From Corynebacterium glaucum (GTDB lineage Bacteria > Actinomycetota > Actinomycetes > Mycobacteriales > Mycobacteriaceae): a DNA stretch of 64,000 bases. A program made the position numbers and the translations under genes. Under the pieces are notes generated by a model. That model worked only from the letters and a program-made list of their open reading frames with translations, did not search any database and was not told the DNA's origin. Position 1 is the stretch's first letter, and every line of letters begins with the position of its first letter. Below are positions 29,794 through 39,176 of the stretch, one piece after another. The DNA lies in contig NZ_CP019688.1 in NCBI RefSeq assembly GCF_002287505.1, forward strand, positions 1,476,674-1,540,673, read 5' to 3'.

Positions 29794-31167
29794 ATGACCA
29801 CCCCCAACCAGCCTGCCCGTCCCTCTCCCGCCGCGATGCCAAACCGCGCGCCGAAGCCGGGCCCGCGCCCGGGTTCCGCGGACCAGCAGCAGACGACGCC
29901 CTCGCCGGTGCCCGCCGCTGCACCGGCAGCGAAGGTGAAGTCGCAGGCCACGGATCCTTCCCAGTTCGGCCGCATCGATGACAACGGCACGGTATACGTC
30001 ACCCGCGGCGGCGCCGAGCGTGAGATCGGTTCCTGGCAGGCCGGCACCCGGGAAGAGGGCCTGGCGCACTACGGGCAGCGTTTCGACGACATCGTGACCG
30101 AGGTCGAGCTGCTTGAGACCCGCCTGGCTGCGCACCCGGACGAGGCGACCAACCTGCGCACCAACGCCGAGGCGATCAAGGCGACCCTGGCGGAGGCAGT
30201 CGCCATTGGCGATTTCGACGCGCTAGAAGCCCGTTTGGACAAGGTCATCGCCGACACCGAGGAGGCAGGTGAGCGCGCAAAGGAAGCGAAAGCTGCACGC
30301 CGCGCGGAGGCCATCGCCCGCAAGGAAACGCTCGCTGCCGAAGCCGAGGATCTGGCAGAGAACTCCACCGAGTGGAAGGTCGCGGGTGACCGCATCCGCG
30401 AGATTCTGGACGAGTGGCGCACCATCCGCGGCATTGACCGCAAGACCGATGACGCGCTGTGGAAGCGCTACTCCCGTGCCCGCGACAGCTTCAACCGCCG
30501 CCGCGGCTCGCACTTCGCGGAATTGGATCGCGGTCGCGCCGCCGCGAAGAAGGTCAAGGAAGACCTGGTTGCCCGCGCCGAGGCAATGAAGGATTCGACC
30601 GAGTGGAGCGACACCGCGCGCGCCTACCGCGACCTGATGAAGGAGTGGAAGGCCGCCGGCCGCGCCCCGCGCGAGGTGGATGACAAGCTCTGGGAGCAGT
30701 TTCGCGCAGCGCAGGACCACTTCTTCGACGCCCGCAACGCGGTTAACGCCGAGCGCGACAAGGAGTTCGAGGCCAACGCCGAGGCCAAGGACGCGCTGAT
30801 CGCGGAGTACGACTCCCTCATCGATCCCGCTAAGGGCCTGGGTGCAGCAAAGGCGAAGCTGCGCGAGCTGCAGGACAAGTGGGAGGAGATCGGCTACGTC
30901 CCGCGCGGCAAGGTCCGCGAGTACGAGGACAAGATCGGCGCGATTGAAAAGCGCGTCGCCGATGCCGAGGATTCCCGCTGGCGCCAGTCGGATCCGGCTG
31001 CGCAGGACAAGGTCAACCAGTTCCAGTCCCGCGCGGACGACCTTGCCGCACAGGCCGATGCCGCCGAGGCGAAGGGCAACGCGAAGAAGGCTGCCGAGCT
31101 TCGCGAGCAGGCGAAGCAGTGGCAGGAGTTCGCTGACGTCGCGGCGAAGGCGGCAAGCGAGCGCTAG
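29794..31167 (+). CDS. DUF349 repeat protein
   Basis: 457 residues. A Pro/Ala-rich N-terminal segment (about 1-60) is followed by a FGRIDDNGTVYV..GEREIGSWQAG-like block and then three DUF349-type helical repeats, each with a W and an R-rich turn (DEWRTIRGIDRKTDDALWKRY, EWKAAGRAPREVDDKLWEQF, DKWEEIGYVPRGKVREYEDK in the sequence). The tail is charged coiled coil. Function unknown; homologues next to dapF-miaA are conserved in corynebacteria and mycobacteria. AAGGAAGG lies 14 bases before the ATG. Confidence 0.9.
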   Translation: MTTPNQPARPSPAAMPNRAPKPGPRPGSADQQQTTPSPVPAAAPAAKVKSQATDPSQFGRIDDNGTVYVTRGGAEREIGSWQAGTREEGLAHYGQRFDDIVTEVELLETRLAAHPDEATNLRTNAEAIKATLAEAVAIGDFDALEARLDKVIADTEEAGERAKEAKAARRAEAIARKETLAAEAEDLAENSTEWKVAGDRIREILDEWRTIRGIDRKTDDALWKRYSRARDSFNRRRGSHFAELDRGRAAAKKVKEDLVARAEAMKDSTEWSDTARAYRDLMKEWKAAGRAPREVDDKLWEQFRAAQDHFFDARNAVNAERDKEFEANAEAKDALIAEYDSLIDPAKGLGAAKAKLRELQDKWEEIGYVPRGKVREYEDKIGAIEKRVADAEDSRWRQSDPAAQDKVNQFQSRADDLAAQADAAEAKGNAKKAAELREQAKQWQEFADVAAKAASER

Positions 31168-31194
31168 CGCTTCCCCGCCCTTCCCGCCTCACCC

Positions 31195-32307
31195 ATGCTT
31201 ACCGCACTGCAGTATGTGCCCCGGCCAGGCGCAACCCCGGACAATCCGGACGCCGCCGTCGGGGCCTACGCATTCTCGGCCACCCTGGCCATCCAAGACA
31301 TCACTGGGCTTGCAACCTCGGGGATCACGACCGCGCACGTCGCCAAGCGACTCGAAAACTCCACCGAATCGCGCGCGTACCTCTTCGCGCTCACCTCTCG
31401 CACAGCCCCGCGCCCGGTCACCGAGCTCGGCTTTCCCGAACTTACCGACGATGACCTCCTCGACATCGACGCCTGGGTCTTCATCTCGCTACCGCTGCTC
31501 GAAGACCTCCAGGTCATCGAAGCCAACGTCACCCTCGACGCCTCCATCGCCCCACTGCCCGGAGAGGAGGTTCCGCGAGCGCCGTGGTTCGGGGCTTTTT
31601 CGCTTATCGACGCCCTGTCCAACGCCCTTTCTCGCCCCATCCGCCACCTCTGGGTGACGCATCCAGAGGGCGAGTTCACCCCGCCCGGCGCGGTCGAAGC
31701 CGGCTACGCCCCGGCATTCCGCGAAGACCAGGCCGTCTTCGAAGCCGCTGCCGTCGAGACCTTGGCCGGTGGTTCCGGAGACGGCCTGTCTATCCAGGTG
31801 GTGGAGGGTCCCGGTTTCGCGGGATTCACAGCAGGTGTCGGCTCGGCGAGCGCGGATGCAGAGCAGTTCGCTGCACTGCTCACCGCCGCGTCGCGCGACT
31901 ACCCGCGCGGTGAACTTGCGCTTGAACCCATCGTGTGGGACTTGCAGCGCATCACCGACGCCGGTGCGCGCCTCCAAGACCGCGGCGGCAACCAGCTCAC
32001 CGGCATCTGCCGCGCCAGCCTTCCAGGCCAAAATGACCGCATTGTGGGGATCTGCGAGGCGGTCCACTACACCTCCGACTCCGACGCCGTGTGTGAACTC
32101 GGACTGATCTACGTACTGCCCGAGTTTCGCGGCCGGGGCATCGGCGAAGCGCTGATCCGCGAAACGGTTTCCGCGGCGCGGAAAATCTGGGAAGACCTCG
32201 AGACGGTCTACTGCTCCTACCCCGCTGGTTCCGCCCCCGCAGAATCGATCATGCGCGCACTCAATGCTGCCGTCGTCTCATCGACGACGGCGTGGCAGCG
32301 TTGCTAA
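31195..32307 (+). CDS. GNAT-family acetyltransferase-like protein (two-domain)
   Basis: 370 residues. The C-terminal part has a GNAT core with the acetyl-CoA loop RGRGIGEAL after the strand ELGLIYVLPEF, while the N-terminal half looks like a degenerate second GNAT domain. Substrate unknown. It follows the DUF349 gene by 27 bases. The 3' end of the coding sequence holds an inverted repeat (GCTGCCGTCGTC...GACGAC...GGCAGC, about 32268-32302), which may act as terminator. The stop overlaps the convergent HicB-like gene by four bases. Confidence 0.75.
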   Translation: MLTALQYVPRPGATPDNPDAAVGAYAFSATLAIQDITGLATSGITTAHVAKRLENSTESRAYLFALTSRTAPRPVTELGFPELTDDDLLDIDAWVFISLPLLEDLQVIEANVTLDASIAPLPGEEVPRAPWFGAFSLIDALSNALSRPIRHLWVTHPEGEFTPPGAVEAGYAPAFREDQAVFEAAAVETLAGGSGDGLSIQVVEGPGFAGFTAGVGSASADAEQFAALLTAASRDYPRGELALEPIVWDLQRITDAGARLQDRGGNQLTGICRASLPGQNDRIVGICEAVHYTSDSDAVCELGLIYVLPEFRGRGIGEALIRETVSAARKIWEDLETVYCSYPAGSAPAESIMRALNAAVVSSTTAWQRC

Positions 32308-32681
32308 CCCGCGGCGAGCGCAGCCGCACGCTGGTACGAAACACCCAGCAACGTTCCCATTTCGCGGACCGTGAACCCATGAGCCTTCATCTGCTCCACG
32401 AATTTTCTGCTCGCCGCGGATGCGCGATCTGCCGCCTCAGCAGCCTCACGTTTTGAAGCCATTGCTTCGCTGCGCAGTACCTCAAGCTCCGCACCGAGCA
32501 CGGGCTCGATTGCGATTTCGAACTCGGACTCATCAAGCCCGGACATGTACGCAATCGCTTCGCTGACCTCGTCTCTTGCCCGATCCAGCCGCCGGGTCTG
32601 CGACACAACGCCAAGTTCTTTGCACTCCAGCACCCAAACCGGTCCACGTCCGCGCTCCGCGGTCACTGTGAAAATCCTCAT
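32304..32681 (-). CDS. Solitary HicB-like protein with C-terminal helix-turn-helix
   Basis: 125 residues. The N-terminal part (MRIFTVTAERGRGPVWVLECKELGVVSQTRRLDRARDEV.. style) has the beta-alpha pattern of HicB antitoxins: a short strand, an ECKELG turn, then a helix. The C-terminus (HGFTVREMGTLLGVSYQRAAALAAG) reads as a helix-turn-helix. No HicA-like toxin (a 60-80 residue dsRBD-like protein) is next to it. ATG at 32681 chosen; TTG at 32693 is an in-frame alternative. It may be an orphan antitoxin or simply a regulator. Confidence 0.6.
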   Translation of the reverse strand: MRIFTVTAERGRGPVWVLECKELGVVSQTRRLDRARDEVSEAIAYMSGLDESEFEIAIEPVLGAELEVLRSEAMASKREAAEAADRASAASRKFVEQMKAHGFTVREMGTLLGVSYQRAAALAAG

Positions 32682-32916
32682 TACCGCCACCAACCCTTTC
32701 CCAATTCGTCAGTTACTACCGCAGACCTTTTCACCCCGTCAACCCCCCACCCAAGCTTTAGTCAACCTCCGTGGACTTACAGCTTCTTTTGAGTACGTAT
32801 GGGGATTAGACGCGGCTAGAGTCGGGCGGGTTCCGGTACGGAAGTCTTGCTTGGGTCCGAGCCCGGTCTAGCGGTGGTTCGAACGACCACCGTACGGGAC
32901 CACCGAAGGTCCGTCG
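32682..32916. other. 235-base region between the HicB-like gene and tctA
   Basis: No gene seen. It contains the hairpin CGGTGGT/ACCACCG (about 32870-32892, loop TCGAACG) just beyond the 3' end of tctA, possibly its terminator, and a GGACC/GGTCC pair next to it. The first 90 bases are T-rich and probably hold the promoter of the HicB-like gene. Confidence 0.4.
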
Positions 32917-34488
32917 TTAAGCTCGATGCTCTTCAGTCAGCTCTGCCTCCTCGAAGGCGGCATCTACCGCTGCCTCTTTGCCTTCGTTGTTTCGCCGGAT
33001 GTTTCGCAGGTGCTGCACCACAGAGATCGCGATCGCTGCGAACAGCATGAGGTAGATGCCAATGGTGATTGGCGATGAGTAGAGAGCGCCGATGTCGCCC
33101 TCCGACACAGCCAGCGCGCGGCGCAACTCGGTTTCAGCAAGCGGCCCGAGAATCACACCGATCAGAAGCGGTGCGAGCGGGACCTCGTAGCGTCGCATGA
33201 GGAAACCGAGGAAGCCGAGCACCAGCAGGATGATCAGGTCTGTCTGTGACGCTGAAATGGCGTAAATACCCAGTGCAGCAACCACGGTGATTCCTGCGTA
33301 CAAGTAGTGCTGGGGGATGTAGAGCAGTCGCGCCCAAAGCGGAGCCAGAAATAGGTTCAGCGCGAGCAGCACTACAAGTGCGATGAACAGCGACGCGAGC
33401 AACGTCCAGACCAGCTCACCGGAGCGCTCGAAAAGCAACGGGCCGGGCTGCATGCCGTATTGCTGGAAGGCGGCCAGCATGATTGCCGCAGTTGCCGAGG
33501 TGGGCAATCCGAGTGCGAGCAGCGTACCCATGGCAGTACCGGCGGTTGCGTTGCCGGCAGCTTCCGGGGCCGCCAAACCTTTGATGGAGCCGGTGGTGCC
33601 AAATTCCGGATCCCCGTTTCGCTTGGCCAAAGACTTCTCCGTACCGTAGGCTAGGAAAGTCGGCACCTCCGCACCACCTGCCGGAATCATGCCGAAAGGA
33701 GCTCCAAATGCGGTGCCGCGCAACCAGGCCGGCAGTGCCTTTTTGAAGTCAGCCCAAGAAAGCCGAGCGATGCCGTTCGAGGAGAGCTTCAAAGCGTCTG
33801 GGTCACGCTTGATGCGTGAAGCGATATGGAACACTTCCCCGATCGCAAGGATGCCGACGGTGATGACCACAAGATCGATGCCGTCAAAGAGCTGCGGGAC
33901 GCCGAATGTGTATCGAGGAGTTCCGGAAGGCGCATCGATACCGACGAACGACAGAGACAGGCCGATTGCAAGCGCCGCGAGGCCGCGGATGATCGAATCC
34001 GCGACGACCGAAGAGATTGCCGCAAACGCAAACAGCGCGAGGGCGAAGTATTCTGCGGGGCCGAACTGGGTCGCCAGCTTGACCATGTAGGGAGCGAAGA
34101 ATACAACCAGCGTCATTGAGATAAGGCCACCGATAAAGGCACCGATAGCGGCTGTGGCCAGAGCTTTCGCCGCCTGCCCGTTGCGCGCCATCCGGTGGCC
34201 TTCAAACGTTGACGCGATTGCAGAACCCTGTCCAGGGGTATTCAACAAGATTCCAGCGGTGGAGTCGCCAAACAGCCCGCCGAAGTAGATCCCGGCGAAC
34301 ATAATGAACGCTGCTGTCGGATCGAGGGCGAAGGTGATCGGAAGCAGCAGCGCCACCGCCATCGACGATCCGAGGCCCGGGAGCACGCCCACTGCGGTGC
34401 CAAGCACGGCACCAATGAGGACGAAGAGCAAGTTGTATGGAGTGATCGCAGCTGCGAACCCCTCCATCAGTTGCGTGATTTGATCCAT
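32917..34488 (-). CDS. tctA: Tripartite tricarboxylate transporter, large membrane subunit TctA
   Basis: Large membrane subunit (523 residues, about 12 segments) of a secondary transporter that works with a periplasmic-type binding protein. LPGLGSSMAVALLLPIT near the N-terminus and the related GLPTSATAAIMLAAF in the second half are the two copies of the TctA signature. The start at 34488 (MDQITQLMEGF) overlaps the tctB stop by one base (TGATG) and has GGAGG upstream. The carried acid (citrate, tartrate, other carboxylate) is unknown. Confidence 0.93.
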   Translation of the reverse strand: MDQITQLMEGFAAAITPYNLLFVLIGAVLGTAVGVLPGLGSSMAVALLLPITFALDPTAAFIMFAGIYFGGLFGDSTAGILLNTPGQGSAIASTFEGHRMARNGQAAKALATAAIGAFIGGLISMTLVVFFAPYMVKLATQFGPAEYFALALFAFAAISSVVADSIIRGLAALAIGLSLSFVGIDAPSGTPRYTFGVPQLFDGIDLVVITVGILAIGEVFHIASRIKRDPDALKLSSNGIARLSWADFKKALPAWLRGTAFGAPFGMIPAGGAEVPTFLAYGTEKSLAKRNGDPEFGTTGSIKGLAAPEAAGNATAGTAMGTLLALGLPTSATAAIMLAAFQQYGMQPGPLLFERSGELVWTLLASLFIALVVLLALNLFLAPLWARLLYIPQHYLYAGITVVAALGIYAISASQTDLIILLVLGFLGFLMRRYEVPLAPLLIGVILGPLAETELRRALAVSEGDIGALYSSPITIGIYLMLFAAIAISVVQHLRNIRRNNEGKEAAVDAAFEEAELTEEHRA

Positions 34489-35087
34489 CACAGGCCTCCA
34501 AAGATCCCAGCGGGAAGGTTCAGCCCAAGCACACCGCCGAAAATGAGCTGCACCGAAGACGAGACGATGAGCGCGATCCAGATGTCGAATACCGGCCGCG
34601 TCGAACCGAGGAAATACGCAATCGCCCAAAACAGCGCTGCAGCCGAGATAACCCACCCCGCGTACGGGAGAATGAGCACAAAGGCAAGGAACGAGAACAC
34701 GACCGGCAGCAATGTCTTCCAGTCAGAATGGAACTGCTCGCTTGTCGACGATGTGGCGGACGCTTCTTCATACCTACTGAGGTCGTGCAACATGTCCACA
34801 GACAGTTCTGTTGCAGACTCAGGGACGGTCGGCTGGATCGCGATCGGTTTGCGGAAGATGTCGATCGCGTACGCCACGGCAATGACCACCAGTGCTCCGG
34901 CGACGATGAACGGGACGAATTTCGGACCCGGCCGAGCCGTGGAGGCCACCTCCCAGGTTGAGGCATCAAAGATAAGCACCGCGGCGAGGATAAGGAGCAG
35001 TCCCACCATGACCAGCTCACTGCGACCGTGCAATGCTCCACGTCGTACGGTGTTGGCGGGAGTAGAAGAATTCACAACAGTTGACAT
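34488..35087 (-). CDS. tctB: Tripartite tricarboxylate transporter, small membrane subunit TctB
   Basis: 199 residues with four hydrophobic segments (LVMVGLLLILAAVLIF, FVPFIVAGALVVIAVAYAI, two more in the C-terminal half), the usual TctB layout. It lies between tctC (two bases upstream) and tctA (one-base overlap), so the three are translated as a unit. Confidence 0.88.
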   Translation of the reverse strand: MSTVVNSSTPANTVRRGALHGRSELVMVGLLLILAAVLIFDASTWEVASTARPGPKFVPFIVAGALVVIAVAYAIDIFRKPIAIQPTVPESATELSVDMLHDLSRYEEASATSSTSEQFHSDWKTLLPVVFSFLAFVLILPYAGWVISAAALFWAIAYFLGSTRPVFDIWIALIVSSSVQLIFGGVLGLNLPAGIFGGL

Positions 35088-35089
35088 CG

Positions 35090-36076
35090 CTACAGCCCCA
35101 ACTCCTTGACCAGATCACGTGTGCGCAACGACTCGGAGTCGATGAAATCCTCGAGCTCGTCACCCGCCATGTACGTCCCAAACCACCCGTTTCGTTGCAC
35201 TGCGTCCTGCCACTCCTCCGACTGTTCCATTTCGGTCAGAATGTCGACGAGTTCTCGCTTTTCCTCGTCCGAGATACCGGGAGGCGCGAGGAAGCCTCGC
35301 CAGTTCGCCATCTCGACTGGTACACCCAACTCGGTCAAGGTCGGGATGTCGGGAGCAACTTCGAGACGCTCGGGAGAGGAGATGGCGAGTGCCCGCATCG
35401 TCCCGGACTCGAGTTGGTCCGCAAAGTCGTTGTAACCGGTCACGCCGATTTCGGTGGTTCTCGATAGCAAGGCTGACAAGACTTCACCGCCGCCGGAGTA
35501 CGCGACAAAGTTCACGTCGCGTGGTTCGATGCCTTGGGTTCTGCCGACTTCAGAAATCGCGAGATGTTCGACCGAGCCGAGTGAACCGCCCGCGATCGCA
35601 AACCCCTTCGGGTTTTCTTTCCAGGCAGCCAACACGTCATCGAACGTCTTGTACGGGGAGTCAGCGGGGACGACAACGATGATGTAATCGTCTGCGAGTC
35701 TCACGAGTGGAGTCGCATCCTGGATACTGACGGCAGAACGGTTGATCTCAACGCCACCGACCATTGCCGCACCGGTTGCCATGATGGTCGAGGAGTCGCC
35801 TTGCATCTGGACGAGCTGCCTGAGTCCAATCGTTCCTCCAGCGCCTGGGATGTTAACCACCTTGGCGTTGTTCACGAGGTTTTCACCACGCATCGCTGCT
35901 TGCGATTCACGCGAGAATCCATCCCATCCTCCGCCGACTGCGGCTGGAGCAATGATCGTGAGGTTCGAACGAGCAAGTCCTGTCTCGCTCGATTGCGCGG
36001 CCTGTGCAAGCGCACCGCCAGTGAGCGCTATGGCGACGATCGCCGCCCCCACCTGAGCGAACTTTCCCAAGTTCAT
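35090..36076 (-). CDS. tctC: Tripartite tricarboxylate transporter substrate-binding protein TctC
   Basis: Extracytoplasmic binding protein of the Bug/TctC family, which delivers its ligand to TctAB. A Sec signal peptide is visible (MNLGKFAQ..AIVAIALTGGALAQA), with cleavage likely after residue 26; there is no lipobox Cys, unusual for a binding protein in a Gram-positive. GAGGTIGLRQLVQM and the AGGSLGSVEHL segment are family features. ATG at 36076 chosen (328 residues); GTG at 36094 is possible. TGCTAGATA lies just upstream of the ATG as an extended -10. Confidence 0.88.
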   Translation of the reverse strand: MNLGKFAQVGAAIVAIALTGGALAQAAQSSETGLARSNLTIIAPAAVGGGWDGFSRESQAAMRGENLVNNAKVVNIPGAGGTIGLRQLVQMQGDSSTIMATGAAMVGGVEINRSAVSIQDATPLVRLADDYIIVVVPADSPYKTFDDVLAAWKENPKGFAIAGGSLGSVEHLAISEVGRTQGIEPRDVNFVAYSGGGEVLSALLSRTTEIGVTGYNDFADQLESGTMRALAISSPERLEVAPDIPTLTELGVPVEMANWRGFLAPPGISDEEKRELVDILTEMEQSEEWQDAVQRNGWFGTYMAGDELEDFIDSESLRTRDLVKELGL

Positions 36077-36629
36077 CCTCCCTGTATCTAGCACAGCACT
36101 AGACCACTCGGCAGAGTGTGTCCTTCGCCACTAATCGGAATCGATGTGGGAGACAATACTGGATGGGTGGTGATCGACGTAACAGATCCCCCGAATAAAC
36201 TTTCCCGCTTTCGTGGCGCTTGTGTCGCTCCGCTGCACGGTCCCGACGATCGTCGATGCGCAGCGGCTTCAGCTTCTGGACATCTGATCACTCGGCGCCG
36301 ACCCAACGTCAAGCTCTGCAAACTTGAGATGCCAGAGAAGTCGGCCCCCGTTCCGCAGGCACGGTGAGATTTCTGCTGATCTGGCCTCGCCCTACCCAGT
36401 GCGGAAAGCTTTAACCAGCCGACGCCCGCGGCGGTTCTCACCAACAGTTCTTTTCAACGTCCAACGCCGTCCATAAGTAATTCCTTAGCCGCTAATCCAT
36501 ATTTACCCGCAATTTAAGGGTTCATTAACCGAGTATTCCCTGAGATTTCTTAATTCGCGCTTAATCTGCGGTTCGTTGCACGTTGCCAACGCCCTCCCTA
36601 CTCAACGCCACAGATTGGACTAATTACCG
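36077..36629. other. 553-base intergenic region between divergent tctCBA and the ABC-importer operon
   Basis: No convincing gene; an 83-codon frame at 36116-36367 has no ribosome site and no recognisable product. The right third (about 36470-36600) is clearly richer in A and T than its surroundings, as expected for a regulated promoter region serving two divergent transport operons. No regulator gene is adjacent to either operon. Confidence 0.5.
36576..36604 (+). promoter_or_regulatory. Possible promoter of the ABC-importer operon
   Basis: TTGCAC (36576-36581), 17-base spacer, TACTCA (36599-36604), 25 bases before the ATG of the binding-protein gene. Match to consensus is moderate. Confidence 0.35.
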
Positions 36630-38153
36630 ATGAAGAAGAAGTTCGCGGCTATTGCCGCGTTCGCGCTCGTGCTCAGCGGTTGCAGCCCCCAGGAGCCCAC
36701 CCAGAATGCCAACCAAGGAGACTCCGATCCGGCAACTGGTGTCGCTAACCCGGATGCGGTTGTGAACCTTGGTTTCCTTCTGGAGCCCTCGGGCATTGAT
36801 CCGACTACCGTCTCAGGCGCTGCACTGGATCAACTTGTGGACGACAACGTGTACGAGGGCTTGGTGCGACGCATGCCCTCTGGTGACCTTGAACCCACCC
36901 TCGCTGAATCCTGGGATGTTTCCGACGACGGTTTGACCTACACCTTCAGCCTGCGCCAGGGAGTGCAGTTCCACGATGGGTCTGATTTTGACGCAGCAGA
37001 TGTCGTCGCAACCCTTGAGGCTTCCTCCGCCGAGGATTCCAAGAACCCGGATGCAAAACTCATGCACGCCTTTGAGTCCGCAACTGAGATCGACGAGAAG
37101 ACGGTTGAGGTTCGTCTGAAGGAGAAAGACATTAACTTCCTCGAGGCGATGGGCAGCAAGGCTGCAATGATGGTCCCCTCCGACAACGAGGTTGACCTCA
37201 CGACGGAGTCGAATGGCACCGGACCTTTCCGAATTGGTGAGTGGCAGACCGGCAACTTCATCAGCCTCGAGCGAAACGATGACTACTGGGGCGAGCAAGC
37301 CGGCGTCAAGGAAGCTGTCTTTAACTACTACGATGACATCTCCGCAGCTGCTAACGCGCTGACTTCTGGCCAGATCGATATTCTGACCTCTTCGGACGCT
37401 GACACCCGTTCCCGCTTTGAGGGCGACTCCTCTATCCAGACGGTCGAGGGCGACGACACCGCCTACATGACACTCGCCTTCAACCACGAAAACGAAGCGC
37501 TCCAGAATAAGGATGTCCGCAGCGCGATCCGCATGGGAATCGATAAGAACGGTCTGATCGACGCGCTCGGTACGAATGCGACCCGAATCGGCTCGATGGT
37601 TTCTCCAGCGCAAGCTTGGTGGGATGAATCCTTGAACGAAATCGACTCGTACGATCCTGAGGCTGCTCGTGCTCTGCTGCAAAACGCTGGATTCGAAGAC
37701 CTGAGCCTCAACCTGCGTGTGGCCAACCAGTACGACCCAGCTGTCAGCGAGTACATCGCTTCTCAGCTGGGCCAGATCGGCATCAATGTGGACATCCAGC
37801 CCATGGAGTTCTCTGCTTGGCTCGACCAGGTGTACCAGAAGAAAGAGTACGACATGACCATGGTGCTTCAGGTCGATCCTTGGACGCTGACGTACTACGG
37901 CAACCCGAAGTACTACTGGAACTACGACAATGCTGAGGCTCAGCAGCTCACCGACGAAGCGCTGAGCGCTTCCAGCTTCGACGAGCGTGACGAAAAGCTT
38001 GGCGAGCTCGCCCGTTTCGTCTCGGAGGATGCTGCAACGGAGTGGCTTTACAGCCCAAAGGCTACCCAGCACGTGCGTCAGGGGGTCTCCGGCTTCCCTA
38101 CGGACCGCATCGGCTCTCGTTACTACGTCGCCGATATCACTGTCGAGGATTAA
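36630..38153 (+). CDS. Peptide-type ABC importer, substrate-binding lipoprotein (SBP family 5)
   Basis: 507 residues. The N-terminus is a lipoprotein signal with lipobox LSGC (Cys18), so the mature protein is tethered outside the membrane. The body is an OppA/DppA/GsiB-type family 5 binding protein: YEGLVRRMPSGDLEPTLAESW, then YTFSLRQGVQFHDGSDFDAADVV. First gene of an eight-gene operon, three bases before the permease. The ligand might be a di- or oligopeptide, glutathione-like conjugate or other small amphiphile; family 5 proteins vary widely. Confidence 0.9.
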   Translation: MKKKFAAIAAFALVLSGCSPQEPTQNANQGDSDPATGVANPDAVVNLGFLLEPSGIDPTTVSGAALDQLVDDNVYEGLVRRMPSGDLEPTLAESWDVSDDGLTYTFSLRQGVQFHDGSDFDAADVVATLEASSAEDSKNPDAKLMHAFESATEIDEKTVEVRLKEKDINFLEAMGSKAAMMVPSDNEVDLTTESNGTGPFRIGEWQTGNFISLERNDDYWGEQAGVKEAVFNYYDDISAAANALTSGQIDILTSSDADTRSRFEGDSSIQTVEGDDTAYMTLAFNHENEALQNKDVRSAIRMGIDKNGLIDALGTNATRIGSMVSPAQAWWDESLNEIDSYDPEAARALLQNAGFEDLSLNLRVANQYDPAVSEYIASQLGQIGINVDIQPMEFSAWLDQVYQKKEYDMTMVLQVDPWTLTYYGNPKYYWNYDNAEAQQLTDEALSASSFDERDEKLGELARFVSEDAATEWLYSPKATQHVRQGVSGFPTDRIGSRYYVADITVED

Positions 38154-38156
38154 TCG

Positions 38157-39176
38157 GTGACCAATCCTGTGGCCGCTGATGCGAGCACTCGGGCAGAGAA
38201 AGAACAGACACTCAAGCCTAAACGTTCCAGCGGATTGCGAATCATCGCTGGTACCGTGGCCTGGGCCGTGTTCGCCATCCTGATTGCGTCGGTGGTGATC
38301 TTCTTCGCGCTCAATACCCTCCCCGGGGACCCGGCTGTCATCCTAGGTGGTTTGGATGCGTCCCCCGAGCAACTGCAGTTGATTCGGCAGGAGAATGGCT
38401 GGGATCGGCCAATCATCGTCCAGTACTTCGATTGGTTCACTGGGGTTCTCACCGGCGACTTCGGTACGTCACCATTCACCGGCATGTCCGTCACAGATCA
38501 ACTGGTGAGTAAATTGCAGGTGACACTTCCCCTCGCAATCGCTTCCCTGGCCCTCGCGCTTGTGATCGCGCTGGTTCTTGGTATTTACGCGGGTGCCCGA
38601 GCCGAGTTCGCGGGCGGGAAGGTCGTGTCGTGGGTATCTCAGATTGGTATCGCTGTCCCGAGCTTTATTGTGGGCATGCTCCTGGTCATGTATGTCGCTG
38701 CGCCGCTGAATCTCCCGGCCACGGGCTTTCCAAGGCAGGGTTGGGATCAACCAGGGCAGGCGATTCGTTCTCTCATCCTTCCAACGGTGACGCTGGCAAT
38801 TCCCCAAGCCGCCGCGCTCACCCGCTATGTCAGATCCACCATCATTGAACAGCGTGCGCAGGATTACCCCCGGACCGCCCGAGCTCAGGGCTTGAGCCGG
38901 TTTCAAACCCTGATGACCCACGTGCTGCGAAACTCTTGGCTCCCTTTGCTCGGCGTCCTCGCGCTTGATGCTGCCGCCCTGCTGATGGGCACGGTGGTTG
39001 TAGAGCAAGTCTTCGCTCTTCCTGGCGTAGGGCGCCACCTAGTCAGCAGTGTGACGAACCGCGATATCACCACTGTCCAAGGATTCCTCATGGTGCTCTC
39101 TAGCACGGTGATCGTGCTCATGATGATTTCAAACCTGCTGGCCCGTCTCCTTGATCCCCGAGTGAGGGTTCGCTGA
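38157..39176 (+). CDS. Peptide-type ABC importer, permease subunit 1 (DppB-like)
   Basis: 339 residues, six membrane segments, with the BPD_transp_1 coupling loop EQRAQDYPRTARAQGLSR. The N-terminal LNTLPGDPAVILGG motif is typical of DppB/OppB. GTG start at 38157 with GAGGA seven bases upstream. A 30-residue polar leader is slightly longer than usual. The stop overlaps the next ATG by one base. Confidence 0.92.
   Translation: MTNPVAADASTRAEKEQTLKPKRSSGLRIIAGTVAWAVFAILIASVVIFFALNTLPGDPAVILGGLDASPEQLQLIRQENGWDRPIIVQYFDWFTGVLTGDFGTSPFTGMSVTDQLVSKLQVTLPLAIASLALALVIALVLGIYAGARAEFAGGKVVSWVSQIGIAVPSFIVGMLLVMYVAAPLNLPATGFPRQGWDQPGQAIRSLILPTVTLAIPQAAALTRYVRSTIIEQRAQDYPRTARAQGLSRFQTLMTHVLRNSWLPLLGVLALDAAALLMGTVVVEQVFALPGVGRHLVSSVTNRDITTVQGFLMVLSSTVIVLMMISNLLARLLDPRVRVR

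Noticed and set aside
36116..36367. Possible 83-residue gene in the tctC/importer gap
   Set aside because: No ribosome site, no leaderless -10, no family resemblance; the gap is better explained as a control region.
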